Below are positions 41,818 through 50,400 of a DNA stretch of 64,000 nt, piece after piece. Positions within the stretch are counted from its first letter, which is position 1, and every line of letters begins with the position of its first letter. A program made the position numbers and the translations under genes. Below the pieces are notes generated by a model that saw only the letters and a list, made by a program, of their open reading frames with translations, did no database searches and had not been told where the DNA came from. This stretch comes from a virus: IMG/VR virus record IMGVR_UViG_3300028844_001691, positions 1 to 64,000 of that record; one strand, 5' to 3'.

Positions 41818-42069
41818 ATGTCATTTGAAACCTACAGTATATTAAAAGTAAGACAAGCCTTTGATAATGCAGATAAACCTGACCCAGATATGCATTGGAG
41901 TCATGGTACACTATGGGTAGATACCAATAGTGAAGAGGATATGGATCTAGTAGCGACTACACTAGAGAATGATGTATTAAGTTCAGACTACAAAGTAGAT
42001 ATGAACTGTCTTAAAGCAACAGAGACTGAGCCTTGGGATCAATGGGCAGTTGATATAGTACAAGCATAG
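41818..42069 (+). CDS. Small acidic phage protein
   Basis: 83 residues, with two promoters and an AGGAG site upstream. The start MSFETYSILKVRQAFDNADK and the Trp-rich acidic remainder (HWSHGTLWVDTNSEEDMDL) look like a conserved short phage protein. No domain recognised. It is the best-supported gene in the short plus-strand island. Confidence 0.7.
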   Translation: MSFETYSILKVRQAFDNADKPDPDMHWSHGTLWVDTNSEEDMDLVATTLENDVLSSDYKVDMNCLKATETEPWDQWAVDIVQA

Positions 42070-42163
42070 TATACCCACAGTATGAGCTAATAGGGGGGTT
42101 ATACGAACTGTATACACTATATCCTAATATAACTTGAATTCAAAAAAACTTTCTGAAATCTGA

Positions 42164-42208
42164 CCCCAGGGGGCTACGTTTTGGCCCCACCTTGATTCCT
42201 TACCCTGG
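42164..42208. other. GC-rich structured non-coding stretch
   Basis: In the 225-base gap 42070-42294, GGGGC (42170-42174) can pair with GCCCC (42184-42188), and CCAGGG (42166-42171) with CCCTGG (42203-42208), the two pairings being mutually exclusive. The G/C content is far above the surrounding sequence, and a run of seven Ts follows about 20 bases later. It may be a structured RNA or a switch. Nothing else was seen in the gap. Confidence 0.3.
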
Positions 42209-42294
42209 CGCAATCAAATCGGCTATCAATTTTTTTGAGGTTTTAGCAACACCTTTTCACACCTTTAAATCCGTCTACTAGAGTAAATAACTAT

Positions 42295-42552
42295 ATGTAC
42301 ACTCACATATCAATACTAACAAGTAAAAGCAATCGTGTATACAACACTGCTGAACAGTGGCACAATGAACACGGTCCTTGTGGCGTATTCAATACTAGTG
42401 TAATCAAAGGTAGTATTGTGTGCGATGGTACTAGCAGTGTTACTCGTACACTAGTATATGACAATCATTCAATGCGTACACAACACAGTGAATCAAAGCG
42501 AAGTGTCGATAAGTCATTTACACAACAACTCATACAAGAGATATTAAGTTAA
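42295..42552 (+). CDS. Small phage protein, unknown function
   Basis: 85 residues, rich in Ser/Thr (CGVFNTSVIKGSIVCDGTSSVTRTL), with no ribosome site obvious. The Cys pair could be structural. It lies in the plus-strand island between a gap and a smaller ORF. Coding is likely from the clean length in an AT-rich region, but no family is recognised. Confidence 0.4.
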   Translation: MYTHISILTSKSNRVYNTAEQWHNEHGPCGVFNTSVIKGSIVCDGTSSVTRTLVYDNHSMRTQHSESKRSVDKSFTQQLIQEILS

Positions 42553-42581
42553 TCATCAACTACGGCATAAGTACTAAACAA

Positions 42582-42752
42582 ATGGCGCAATATACAAAAC
42601 GCAATTTGAATACTAGTAGCGAATATACTTCATATCAAAAGAACAATCCTTTAACAAAATACGTTGAACGAGTTTGTGGAATTAACTGTACTAGTAGAGC
42701 TCCAACTAAACAAAATCAAAAACTTCGTCGTAAGAAATACCAGGGCAAATAA
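42582..42752 (+). CDS. 56-residue basic protein
   Basis: ATG at 42582 and TAA at 42750-42752. The sequence (MAQYTKRNLNTSSEYTSYQ, ending NQKLRRKKYQGK) is basic at the end and has two Cys in VCGINCTS. No clear ribosome site is seen. A nucleic-acid or protein-binding role is possible, but this is only composition. Confidence 0.4.
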   Translation: MAQYTKRNLNTSSEYTSYQKNNPLTKYVERVCGINCTSRAPTKQNQKLRRKKYQGK

Positions 42753-42761
42753 AAATTTTTG

Positions 42762-42935
42762 CTATATATTTTTTGTGGGTTTTTGTGCGGGGTTTTTCTT
42801 TCCCATTACAGTATTTAGGTTATACTTAAAGGGCAGACCATTGTTACTGTCCATTAATGCTATTAAACAACATAGTGGCAGGGCAAACATCCATAACAGG
42901 AATACAATAGGAGCGGTGAACACACGTTTGAACAT
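42762..42935 (-). CDS. Possible 57-residue membrane protein
   Basis: Minus-strand ORF with one strong hydrophobic segment (APIVFLLWMFALPLCCLIAL) after a basic start (MFKRVF) and a Lys-rich tail (MGKKNPAQKPTKNI). The positive-inside arrangement is right for a single-span membrane protein. It has no clear ribosome site, so confidence is modest. It overlaps a long chance frame on the other strand that I reject. Confidence 0.45.
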   Translation of the reverse strand: MFKRVFTAPIVFLLWMFALPLCCLIALMDSNNGLPFKYNLNTVMGKKNPAQKPTKNI

Positions 42936-42955
42936 ACTAGTACTTATTGTAAAAA

Positions 42956-43039
42956 ATGGCTTTACCGACGCCTTCGTCAGGCAGACCAGCAGTTATTCGC
43001 GGAGCCAACGAAATTCGTCTGGGTTATTACGACGTCTAG
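42956..43039 (+). CDS. Orphan 27-residue peptide resembling a virion protein N-terminus
   Basis: ATG at 42956, TAG at 43037-43039. The peptide starts MALPTPSSGRPAV and continues IRGANEIRLGYYDV. Phage structural proteins of T4-like genomes often start with MALP...SG followed by an I/E-containing helix, so this looks like the head of such a gene truncated by a stop. No ribosome site and no downstream continuation in the same frame. It may be a remnant left by rearrangement, or chance. Confidence 0.35.
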   Translation: MALPTPSSGRPAVIRGANEIRLGYYDV

Positions 43040-43041
43040 TA

Positions 43042-43689
43042 TCATGTGCCTTTGCGTCCTATGTGAAATACTCTTTTAACATTGGGCAGTCTCGGTACAC
43101 TTACACTAGTGTCTCTAGGTTGGTTATGAGGTAAATCTTCTCTTGCGTGTCCAATCCCTACCATAACTCCACTTATTTTAACTCCATGGAAACCAGTTAT
43201 CATGTTAATGCTAGTATCAAAGTCACCGTTTGATTTATCAATTAATAGTTGTTGCATTACATCATTATCATAGCATTGAGTAGCACCTGCACTATATCCT
43301 AGATCCACTGCCGCAGTAATAGTCCAAGCAACTGCTAGTCCATAACTAAAACTCACGTTTCTATTTATTGTGGATTTATTTTTTATATCATCACTTTCGA
43401 TATAACGGTTGTTGTTTATGTGATTGCGAACATATTGTTCATCATGTGCAAACCATACAAGCATAGGAGCATTTAGTTGTCCTTGGTCATTGCTGATTTG
43501 TTTACTTACATTGAACATAGCAGAGATCAGTTTTGGATCTATAGTATAGTAAACATCATACCATGGAATGTTTTGTTTAGTTAATGTACTACGAACTCGT
43601 TCAGCAATCGCCTGTGCTTGTTCTTGAGTAATAGGTCGAGTTTGATCCCAGTTGCGTTGAGTTTTTGTTATAGTGTTCCAGTCAATCAT
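43042..43689 (-). CDS. Second nitroreductase-family protein
   Basis: 215 residues. The pattern fits nitroreductases: an N-terminal helix-rich part, VSFSYGLAVAWTITAAVDLGYSAGA for the central helix, and GVMVGIGHARED near the C-terminus. The N-terminal flavin-phosphate Arg pattern is less clear than in 32516-33232. Its stop lies next to the plus-strand 27-residue ORF. Probably an FMN enzyme in the same pathway. Confidence 0.65.
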   Translation of the reverse strand: MIDWNTITKTQRNWDQTRPITQEQAQAIAERVRSTLTKQNIPWYDVYYTIDPKLISAMFNVSKQISNDQGQLNAPMLVWFAHDEQYVRNHINNNRYIESDDIKNKSTINRNVSFSYGLAVAWTITAAVDLGYSAGATQCYDNDVMQQLLIDKSNGDFDTSINMITGFHGVKISGVMVGIGHAREDLPHNQPRDTSVSVPRLPNVKRVFHIGRKGT

Positions 43690-43728
43690 AGCAATATTTA
43701 AATGCTCCCGTATGGTATTAATAAGATA

Positions 43729-45144
43729 CTATTTTAAATCGTCAAAGATATGAGTCATGTGTGGAAATGCTTGTGCAAAGTTTTGACCACGATGTTGTTC
43801 TAGTTTCTCAACCCATTCCTTCATCTCAGGTAATCGTTCACTCCAGTCTTCTGCATTCATAAAATTAACTATGTTTTCAAAACGTTTGACTCCATATGTA
43901 CTTGCTAACCAAGTGTCATAGTCTACGCCTGCTTGTTCAACTCCTGTAAACAACTTCCAGTTTGCTTTCATCCAAGGAATAAACTCTTCAGTATACTTGC
44001 GTGTTACTTCTCGTTTAAAGTCCAGTGGTAATACTTTAACGTTTAGTTGTGGTGGCCAATAAGCAAAGTGCATATTAATACCGCCAGCACCCAGAGGCCA
44101 TATGTTGATCTTTTTAAAGTTTTGTTCTAGTTTCCATTTAACAAACTCTGGAAGATAGTATATGTTCAATGCCATGATAGTAGTAGCAGTTGTTACTTCT
44201 ACATTAGGTCCTGTGTTGTCTAACAAATGAAACTGTTTCACTTGATGTTCCCAAACACTAGGGTAACGTATGTAATCATTTTGTATACCGTGTGCGTCTA
44301 TGCTATAGTGAAACCTTACACGTTTAAACTTGTCCCATAGATCAAACAGTCGTTGTGGTAATTCAACTCCGTTACTGTTGTAACGCAATTCAATTTTGTG
44401 TGCGTATCCTCTGCGTACAACTTCTTCTAACAGTGTGTAGTGTTCTTCGATAACAGTACTTTCACCGCCTGCAAAGTATAACTGATACATATGTGGAATT
44501 TGTTCATACAACTCTTCCCAAAATTTTGGATTCTTCATGTGCCAATTGTATGTAGCACCATCTACTTGTCCTTTTTGATCCCACTGCATACTGTTCTTTA
44601 GTTTAGCATTCTCCAGTGTCGGATACATCTTCTTCCAGTCTTTAACCCAACCACTGCTATCATGAGGACTACACATAACACAACCCAGTTGGCATTTACT
44701 TCCCATGCGTAAATCAATGTACCTTATCTTAGGTGGAACACTGCCATCTTCCTGTGTTTCTCTTACTAGTTCGTCTAGGTCAAATCTGTTTCCCCAATAC
44801 TCTGTCTCCCACATACGTTTGCTGGCGTGACCGGCATCTTCTTCTTTGTAACACTTTAAACAACTGGCAGGCTTTTCACCTTTAAGCATTTGCAGTCTTA
44901 CACTTCGCATATAACTATTGTTCCATGCGTCTTTTAAACCTGTGGTGTTAAAGTTAGCAGGCTTACCATCGTCGTTCTTTAGTACGCCAACTTCACCGCC
45001 ACCTACTTTTTTACTACTGTCTGCATCTTGTACTGCACTTGCATTGGCTGTACAACATACTCTCATATGTCCGTTAGGTCTACTGGATAAGTGCATCCAC
45101 GGTAAAGCACAAAATGTTTCTGAAGGGAGTTTCTTATTAGGCAT
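43729..45144 (-). CDS. Class A radical SAM enzyme
   Basis: 471 residues. N-terminal block TFCALPW (Cys12), VCC (Cys30/31) and CLKC (Cys95/98). Core Cys151-x3-Cys155-x2-Cys158 (CQLGCVMC). The GGEP site is FAGGESTV. It shares the SKxxxxGCVMCSPHDSS pattern with 37166-38470, its nearest relative. A 39-base gap separates it from the nitroreductase start. Confidence 0.9.
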   Translation of the reverse strand: MPNKKLPSETFCALPWMHLSSRPNGHMRVCCTANASAVQDADSSKKVGGGEVGVLKNDDGKPANFNTTGLKDAWNNSYMRSVRLQMLKGEKPASCLKCYKEEDAGHASKRMWETEYWGNRFDLDELVRETQEDGSVPPKIRYIDLRMGSKCQLGCVMCSPHDSSGWVKDWKKMYPTLENAKLKNSMQWDQKGQVDGATYNWHMKNPKFWEELYEQIPHMYQLYFAGGESTVIEEHYTLLEEVVRRGYAHKIELRYNSNGVELPQRLFDLWDKFKRVRFHYSIDAHGIQNDYIRYPSVWEHQVKQFHLLDNTGPNVEVTTATTIMALNIYYLPEFVKWKLEQNFKKINIWPLGAGGINMHFAYWPPQLNVKVLPLDFKREVTRKYTEEFIPWMKANWKLFTGVEQAGVDYDTWLASTYGVKRFENIVNFMNAEDWSERLPEMKEWVEKLEQHRGQNFAQAFPHMTHIFDDLK

Positions 45145-46348
45145 TAATTTTCCTGTCTTGTGTATTTAGTTGTAGTTCGGGTATGTAGTTTTGTATATTG
45201 ATTCCACGCACATGATCCATGTGTGAGCAATACTCAATTAATTTTGTTCTTGTTTCTTGATTAGTTCCTTGGTCAGCACTTTGTTGATAAAAACGTTTTA
45301 TGTTTTCTAGTTTACTTGTTATATGTTCTGGCAGTTCTCTTAACACCATGTTTAATCTAAACAAGCCTAGTTCCAATTGACTTCTTGTTAATCCATTTAC
45401 TCGTAACTGTCTAGGTTGATGTAAAGGTTCAACATGAAAGTCGAAACTTGGAAACTCTTTGTGCATCTTTAATAATGCATTTGGAAAGTCTAAATAGTTT
45501 AAACTCATTATACACATTATTAGACTGCTGTCAACACTTTTATTTTCTTGTGCATATGTATGAAACTTTTTTAAGTTAGGTAGTATACTATTCCATTGTG
45601 CAGGATAACGTATGTAATCATTTACAGTTCCCCATCCTTCTATACTATGTCCTATGCTAACTCTATTAACACGTTGCAGATAGTTGTCAAATTTAGTAAT
45701 ATCAAATGTGTTGTTAATGTTTAATACCAATTGACTGTTTGGACTTTCACCTTCTGCTACTTCTTTAAGTATTTGTTCTAGTTCGGGCATAACACTAGTC
45801 TCACCGCCATTAATTTTATAACGCCATACACGTTTGTATATGTCTTGAAACTTGTAACTGTTGTCTGGATACCAACCACCAATTACGATTGGTCCTTTAT
45901 AGTCTCTGTGCTTTTTACTTTCTAATGCAAACTGACTACTGCGATTGTTATTACACATAACACATTTACTATTACAAAAGTTACTAGGCTTTACATCTAA
46001 ATAATTAACTTCGTCGATGTCACCATGTGTAGTTTCTTTTCCTGTAAATGCAGTACCAAACTTTTTTTCGTACTTGGCAATTTCACTTAAACGTTTACTA
46101 GTAAATCCTTGGCGTTCTCTTTTGTAACATATGCGTTCACAATGTTCATTACTTTCACCATCGAGCATTTGTTGTCTTAATCTTTTGAACTGTGGCTTGT
46201 TGTATGCTTCACTTAAACTTTCTTGTACTCCCATGGGACTATCGAATTTGGTTATCTCACAACATGGACTTAAACTTCCATTAGTGTTAACGCAAATATG
46301 TTTCCATAACAGTGGACAACGTTTGTGATCTTTATGGGTAGTTTGCAT
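45137..46348 (-). CDS. Class A-like radical SAM enzyme (variant)
   Basis: 403 residues. N-terminal block CPLLW (Cys11), CC (Cys29/30) and CERIC (Cys70, Cys74), where the last pair has three residues between instead of two. Core Cys125-x3-Cys129-x2-Cys132 (CNSKCVMC). The GGEP position is NGGETSV. A distinct branch of class A. Overlaps both neighbours. Confidence 0.85.
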   Translation of the reverse strand: MQTTHKDHKRCPLLWKHICVNTNGSLSPCCEITKFDSPMGVQESLSEAYNKPQFKRLRQQMLDGESNEHCERICYKRERQGFTSKRLSEIAKYEKKFGTAFTGKETTHGDIDEVNYLDVKPSNFCNSKCVMCNNNRSSQFALESKKHRDYKGPIVIGGWYPDNSYKFQDIYKRVWRYKINGGETSVMPELEQILKEVAEGESPNSQLVLNINNTFDITKFDNYLQRVNRVSIGHSIEGWGTVNDYIRYPAQWNSILPNLKKFHTYAQENKSVDSSLIMCIMSLNYLDFPNALLKMHKEFPSFDFHVEPLHQPRQLRVNGLTRSQLELGLFRLNMVLRELPEHITSKLENIKRFYQQSADQGTNQETRTKLIEYCSHMDHVRGINIQNYIPELQLNTQDRKINA

Positions 46349-47240
46349 AATCCCTTTTCGCCATATATGTAATTCGTAATCCGGCTTTAGTTTTGAATTG
46401 AGGTTTAGTACCTAATGTACTACTGTGTATTTGTGCAGTGTCAAAAACGTGTAAGTCTCCAGGAGTCCAGTCGTAACTATGTTCAACTGACAATCCATGA
46501 TACCTGTCAATAGTACTTGGTGCTTTATCTAATTCATAACGCAAGAAGTCATCATACAACATTCTAGTCTTTTCTCTGTCAATGGTTGTTGGTCCATCTA
46601 ATGTATATACATTTTTAATTTGTGTATAATCTGTGTAACTGTTGTAATGTGTTGTGCTAATAAACGGTCCATAGTCAAGTGTGCAACCTGTGTCAACTAC
46701 TCGTTGATCATAGTATATCATTTTACATTTACTCTTACCTGGATTAATATACAAAGGTATTAACATACTTTTATATGTTATTAGGTCACTGTCCCAATGA
46801 TCATCAGGTGCTGGCATATCAGTGTGTACACCGTATTGATGTGGAGTATGAAAGAAGTTACCGCCTGATGTGAAAACTTTATCCCAATCCCAACTAGTAT
46901 CTTTTAATACATCTTCAGTCCATGGTCTAATAAAATCTTTTACTAACTGTCTAAAGTTACCACTAAAGAATAAGTTTCCAGTTTTACTTACTCTCCACGA
47001 ACCAGTATCTCTAAACATAAACTCGCAAAGTGTTTTAATTTTATCTTCGTCAAATACATTTTGATGTACTACACTTTCTTCCATATAGTTTTCAATGTAT
47101 TGTTTTTTAAAACCGTCATTGAATATCATACCTGCTTTGTCTTCTGATCCTGATTTGTCTTCTGATTCTGAACGCACACCTTGTTTAACATATTTAAATG
47201 TACCCAACTCCATCTCTGCATTATTCTTTTCATCTATCAT
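46332..47240 (-). CDS. 2OG/Fe(II) oxygenase-like protein
   Basis: 302 residues. The Fe(II) triad is His139-x-Asp141 (GVHTDMP) and His272 (TAQIHSSTLG), with Arg289 (GLRITYM) likely binding 2OG. The first 60 residues form a Ser/Glu/Asp-rich extension. The jelly-roll pattern fits a small-molecule hydroxylase. It lies between two radical SAM genes and is coupled to both. Substrate unknown. Confidence 0.75.
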   Translation of the reverse strand: MIDEKNNAEMELGTFKYVKQGVRSESEDKSGSEDKAGMIFNDGFKKQYIENYMEESVVHQNVFDEDKIKTLCEFMFRDTGSWRVSKTGNLFFSGNFRQLVKDFIRPWTEDVLKDTSWDWDKVFTSGGNFFHTPHQYGVHTDMPAPDDHWDSDLITYKSMLIPLYINPGKSKCKMIYYDQRVVDTGCTLDYGPFISTTHYNSYTDYTQIKNVYTLDGPTTIDREKTRMLYDDFLRYELDKAPSTIDRYHGLSVEHSYDWTPGDLHVFDTAQIHSSTLGTKPQFKTKAGLRITYMAKRDYANYP

Positions 47241-48322
47241 TTAAATTGTTCTCCAAATGGATCAAACTCTGATCCGCATTTCATTGAGCAAACTTTAAGT
47301 TTACCATCATTGCAACTTGGCTTATTCCAACTGTTAGCAATGTCTTCGAATATTCCTGTAGCAAACACTTTGTCCAATCCGTGCCTGGCATCAACTTTAT
47401 CTTTGCCACCTGCACGTTCAATGAAGTCCCATATAGGTTCTTCTTTCTTTGGATCTTTATGCCACCATTTGTACATACGTCCGGCTGTCCAGCAACAAGG
47501 AAGTGCAAGTCCTTCAGCACTAATATAGAGACTTTTAGTAGTTGCATTAGAAACTTTACATTTTATTTGAGCCGTATCGTAATACGAATCCATACTACCG
47601 TGTCTTTTGACTAGTTCGTCTTGTTGTTGTAATGCTTTGTTTAAGTATTTATTATCTGGTTTTTTAAGTTTAGTACTGTCCTGTCCTTTGCGATTCTTTG
47701 CTTGGTGCGTTTCTTTCTTATCAGTAGTTGCAGTTACAAATCGTCCTGTCTTTTTACTAACAAAACTTTCAAAGCCAATACTCTCTGCTAAGGCCCGTGC
47801 TTCGTCTACTTGATGTTGGTTGTGTTCAAATATTAAAAAGTCCCAACGTGCTTTACCGCCTGCATTAACAAAACTTCTCATACTGCGTTCAACTATACTC
47901 CAGTTAACACCTTGTCTATATAAATGGTTTGTATCTTCTAATCCGTCTACACTGAAGATAACGTGACCGTTCTTTCCAAATACATTTGCTAGTTCAATCC
48001 ACCATTCTTCTTTTTGTGCACCTGCGTTGGTATTCATACTTAACCAAATGTCTGGATTGTGTTCTCTAAAGTAACGGAACACTTCTAATGTATCGGTAGC
48101 AACAATAGGATCACCTAAGTTACCACACATAAACATCGACTTTAATTGTTTAACAAAGTCGACGTTAAATATCTTTTTGCAATCTTCTAATGTAAGTTCA
48201 TCTAAATTAATATGTGGATTAATTCCTTCTCCATTCATATTTCTATCACACATAGGACAAGCCGCTTGACACTTCTGTGTAATTTCTAAATGGATTGTGT
48301 CGATGTCTGTTATATTATACAT
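47237..48322 (-). CDS. Class B radical SAM enzyme
   Basis: 361 residues. The core begins at once: Cys18-x3-Cys22-x2-Cys25 (KCQAACPMCDRN). The GGEP site is CGNLGDPIVA, the class B form. SPASM-like Cys follow late (ALPCCWTAG, CNDGKLKVCSMKCG). Close to 34486-35559 and 38454-40031 in layout. Its stop overlaps the 2OG gene, and its start overlaps the cytidylyltransferase stop. Confidence 0.9.
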   Translation of the reverse strand: MYNITDIDTIHLEITQKCQAACPMCDRNMNGEGINPHINLDELTLEDCKKIFNVDFVKQLKSMFMCGNLGDPIVATDTLEVFRYFREHNPDIWLSMNTNAGAQKEEWWIELANVFGKNGHVIFSVDGLEDTNHLYRQGVNWSIVERSMRSFVNAGGKARWDFLIFEHNQHQVDEARALAESIGFESFVSKKTGRFVTATTDKKETHQAKNRKGQDSTKLKKPDNKYLNKALQQQDELVKRHGSMDSYYDTAQIKCKVSNATTKSLYISAEGLALPCCWTAGRMYKWWHKDPKKEEPIWDFIERAGGKDKVDARHGLDKVFATGIFEDIANSWNKPSCNDGKLKVCSMKCGSEFDPFGEQFK

Positions 48323-48725
48323 TACTAATTCTGTTTCTTAAATCCGTTGTACTAAATCTGTGATCTCTTTTATTAAAGTAAAGTTCAATGTCTCTGCGTT
48401 TACAAGTATCTTTTCCTGTAAAGTCTTTATCTCTATACTCTTCTCCAAGTATTCTAACATTGATGTTTAACGTTTGCAGAATATCTTCTAAGTCTTGTTC
48501 TGTTTGATATGGAATAACTTCATCTACATATTCAACTGCTTTTAGTTGTAAGTATCTTTCAAACATTGTTTGTACTGGTTTGTTTTTTGTATCTGGTCTA
48601 TCGATAGTTGGATCACTATGGAATCCTAATATTAAATAATCACATTGATTTTTAGCATCACGAAGCATAGCAACGTGCCCGGCGTGTAATAAATCAAACG
48701 TACTAAATGTTATTCCTACTTTCAT
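48315..48725 (-). CDS. Cytidylyltransferase-like protein (TagD/HxGH family)
   Basis: 136 residues from the ATG at 48725; an in-frame codon at 48746 lies inside the upstream small gene. The nucleotide-binding motif is HAGH (residues 14-17), and the conserved STT appears in HRFSTTDLRNR near the C-terminus. The family includes glycerol-3-phosphate cytidylyltransferase and related enzymes that activate small phosphates as CDP derivatives. It fits a pathway that builds a nucleotide-activated sugar or polyol. Confidence 0.85.
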   Translation of the reverse strand: MKVGITFSTFDLLHAGHVAMLRDAKNQCDYLILGFHSDPTIDRPDTKNKPVQTMFERYLQLKAVEYVDEVIPYQTEQDLEDILQTLNINVRILGEEYRDKDFTGKDTCKRRDIELYFNKRDHRFSTTDLRNRISNV

Positions 48726-48886
48726 AATATCGATTTCCTTCTGCATTCTTCATATACTCTCCAAGTCCACCATGTACTAATCACTATAGGTAAACCTGAC
48801 CAACTACCATGCATCCACATCATTATTCCTGTGTGCAATAATTTACTGTGCCAGTAAATACTCAAGTAGTCGTACCATTTAAACAT
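48722..48886 (-). CDS. 54-residue aromatic-rich membrane protein
   Basis: Minus-strand ORF whose ATG overlaps the stop of the cupin gene (TAATG) and whose TGA overlaps the cytidylyltransferase ATG. The sequence is Trp-rich (WHSKLLHTGIMMWMHG, then VISTWWTWRVY). One membrane segment is likely. The double overlap strongly supports translation. Function unknown; it resembles small proteins often found beside lipid or polyol transferases only in composition. Confidence 0.6.
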   Translation of the reverse strand: MFKWYDYLSIYWHSKLLHTGIMMWMHGSWSGLPIVISTWWTWRVYEECRRKSIL

Positions 48887-49227
48887 TAATGGTTTCTCTT
48901 TCCGTCAAACACACATACAAAATAACATCCGTCGTTACCTGCATGGACTCTGTGAAAGTGTCCGTCTTCAATTAATATAACATCTCCCGGAGCAACAGTG
49001 TGTTCTGTCTTTACTCCGTTAGTGTTTATTAGTTCCATTGTTCCAGAACCACTTATAAAATTGTATACTTCTTCTTGTCCTACATGAGCATGACCCGTAG
49101 TACTTTTATTGGGTTTTAAATCTGTACTGCTAACAACAAGATTGTTTAGTGTCTTGTTATCTTTAAGTAAGTAAGTGTCATTGTCTTTAATTACTTCGCC
49201 ACCTATGTCTGTTACATTTAATTTCAT
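48886..49227 (-). CDS. Cupin-fold protein
   Basis: 113 residues with both cupin motifs: GHAHVGQEEVY with His/Glu ligands and APGDVILIEDGHFHRV for the second. Cupins of this size include sugar isomerases, epimerases and dioxygenases. With a second cupin at 63648 and the dehydrogenases around it, a sugar-modifying role is plausible. Its ATG overlaps the dehydrogenase stop. Confidence 0.8.
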   Translation of the reverse strand: MKLNVTDIGGEVIKDNDTYLLKDNKTLNNLVVSSTDLKPNKSTTGHAHVGQEEVYNFISGSGTMELINTNGVKTEHTVAPGDVILIEDGHFHRVHAGNDGCYFVCVFDGKRNH

Positions 49228-49964
49228 TGCTTAACCTTATCATTATATTCAACTGCACTTCTAAGAATACTAAAGTCTAATCCTTGTTGATGAGCAGTTT
49301 TAATTATTGCAGTTGTATCTTTAGGAAAGCAATGTCCACCAAATCCTCTATCGGCTGTTACTTTACTGTGTCCTATTCCGATACGCTCGTCATCTGTAAC
49401 AAACTTTCTCACTACTTCAAAGTTAATACCCAGTGCTTGACAAAGATCAAACACTTGATTAAAATAACTAACTTTGGTTGCAAGGAAACTGTTACGCATA
49501 TATTTTGTTACAATTAATTCTTGTACTGTTCCTGTTTTAAATTGTAAGTCTGGCTTTAGTGGATAAAACAGGTTAATCCAAAAAATAGAATTCTCATCAC
49601 TTATATACATTGTCTTTTGTGATGCAAAGTCTTGTACTGCCGTTTCAGCTCTTAGAAACTCTGGACTAAATGATATTTGTTTATTAGGATACTGATCCTT
49701 AATTACTTGCCACCCTTCTATACTAATCGTGCTTTTAATTAATACAGGAACATCTGGCGAATCACTTAATACATCTAATACATTGTTAACATTACAACTA
49801 CCATCTCTGTGTTCTGGTGTGCTAACACAAATAATTAAAGCATCACAATCATTGATTGTATTTTTGTTTACTGCTGGGTCTACTATATGAGTTGAATGAT
49901 TATGTTTTAAAAACATATCCATTGCCTTACCTACATATCCATATCCTGCTATTGTTATTTTCAT
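49224..49964 (-). CDS. Truncated UDP-glucose/GDP-mannose dehydrogenase-like protein
   Basis: 246 residues; family members usually have about 390 or more. The Rossmann start MKITIAGYGYVGKAM and the active Cys in GFGGHCFPKDT are present, with LIKSTIS and FSPEFLRAE before it. The C-terminal nucleotide-binding domain is missing: the protein ends soon after the catalytic domain. It may work on a smaller substrate or with a partner. The start at 49964 overlaps the upstream stop (ATGA). A full-length relative is at 57946. Confidence 0.8.
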   Translation of the reverse strand: MKITIAGYGYVGKAMDMFLKHNHSTHIVDPAVNKNTINDCDALIICVSTPEHRDGSCNVNNVLDVLSDSPDVPVLIKSTISIEGWQVIKDQYPNKQISFSPEFLRAETAVQDFASQKTMYISDENSIFWINLFYPLKPDLQFKTGTVQELIVTKYMRNSFLATKVSYFNQVFDLCQALGINFEVVRKFVTDDERIGIGHSKVTADRGFGGHCFPKDTTAIIKTAHQQGLDFSILRSAVEYNDKVKQ

Positions 49965-50188
49965 TTTGCTATCCAATATATCCAAACCAACATAGGTATA
50001 ATAATAAAGAACTGTGGAAGGAAGTTAAGTATAAGAGCCTTCTCTTTCCATTTATAGCCTACATATATCCAGCCACTTGCTCCTATCATTTGTAGTATAC
50101 TGTTCCAAGGTGTAATACCTGCAACATGAAACACCATTGCTAATAAGATAAAACAAGCACTTGTATATTTTATTATTCTAACTAACAT
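49961..50188 (-). CDS. Small two-span membrane protein
   Basis: 75 residues, almost all hydrophobic: spans at about 8-25 (ACFILLAMVFHVAGI) and 53-72 (ILNFLPQFFIIIPMLVWIYW), with a short GYKWKEK loop. Compact proteins with this plan are common conserved membrane ORFs; I cannot name the family. It is coupled on both sides. Confidence 0.65.
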   Translation of the reverse strand: MLVRIIKYTSACFILLAMVFHVAGITPWNSILQMIGASGWIYVGYKWKEKALILNFLPQFFIIIPMLVWIYWIAK

Positions 50189-50400
50189 ATTAATTTAACT
50201 TCTACTCCTGGACCAACTTTACTAGGCAAGTCTCCGTGTTGTTCTACATACCAATTGATAACTGCTTTATACCAGTTATGACTATTATGGTGTGCTTGTT
50301 TATTGAACTGATGAATGTTAACACTTGTTGCATCCATAGTTGCCAATGCCCTTGCACTTTCTAATTGCAGTTCTCTAATCGATAAACTATCTAATTCCAT
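50182..50400 (-). CDS. Small soluble protein, unknown function
   Basis: 72 residues from the ATG at 50400 (MELDSLSIRELQLESARAL), which overlaps the radical SAM stop; a GTG at 50415 is less likely. His-rich centre (QAHHNSHNWYKAVINWYVEQHG). No domain recognised. Between a membrane protein and a radical SAM gene. Confidence 0.55.
   Translation of the reverse strand: MELDSLSIRELQLESARALATMDATSVNIHQFNKQAHHNSHNWYKAVINWYVEQHGDLPSKVGPGVEVKLIC

Noticed and set aside
42164-42240. Rho-independent terminator in the island
   Set aside because: The stem GGGGC/GCCCC is not followed directly by Ts; the T-run is about 30 bases further on, so it is kept only as a structured stretch.
42664-43134. 156-codon plus-strand frame across the small-gene island
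   Set aside because: It is an antisense/out-of-frame open stretch overlapping three better candidates, with no recognisable composition and no ribosome site.
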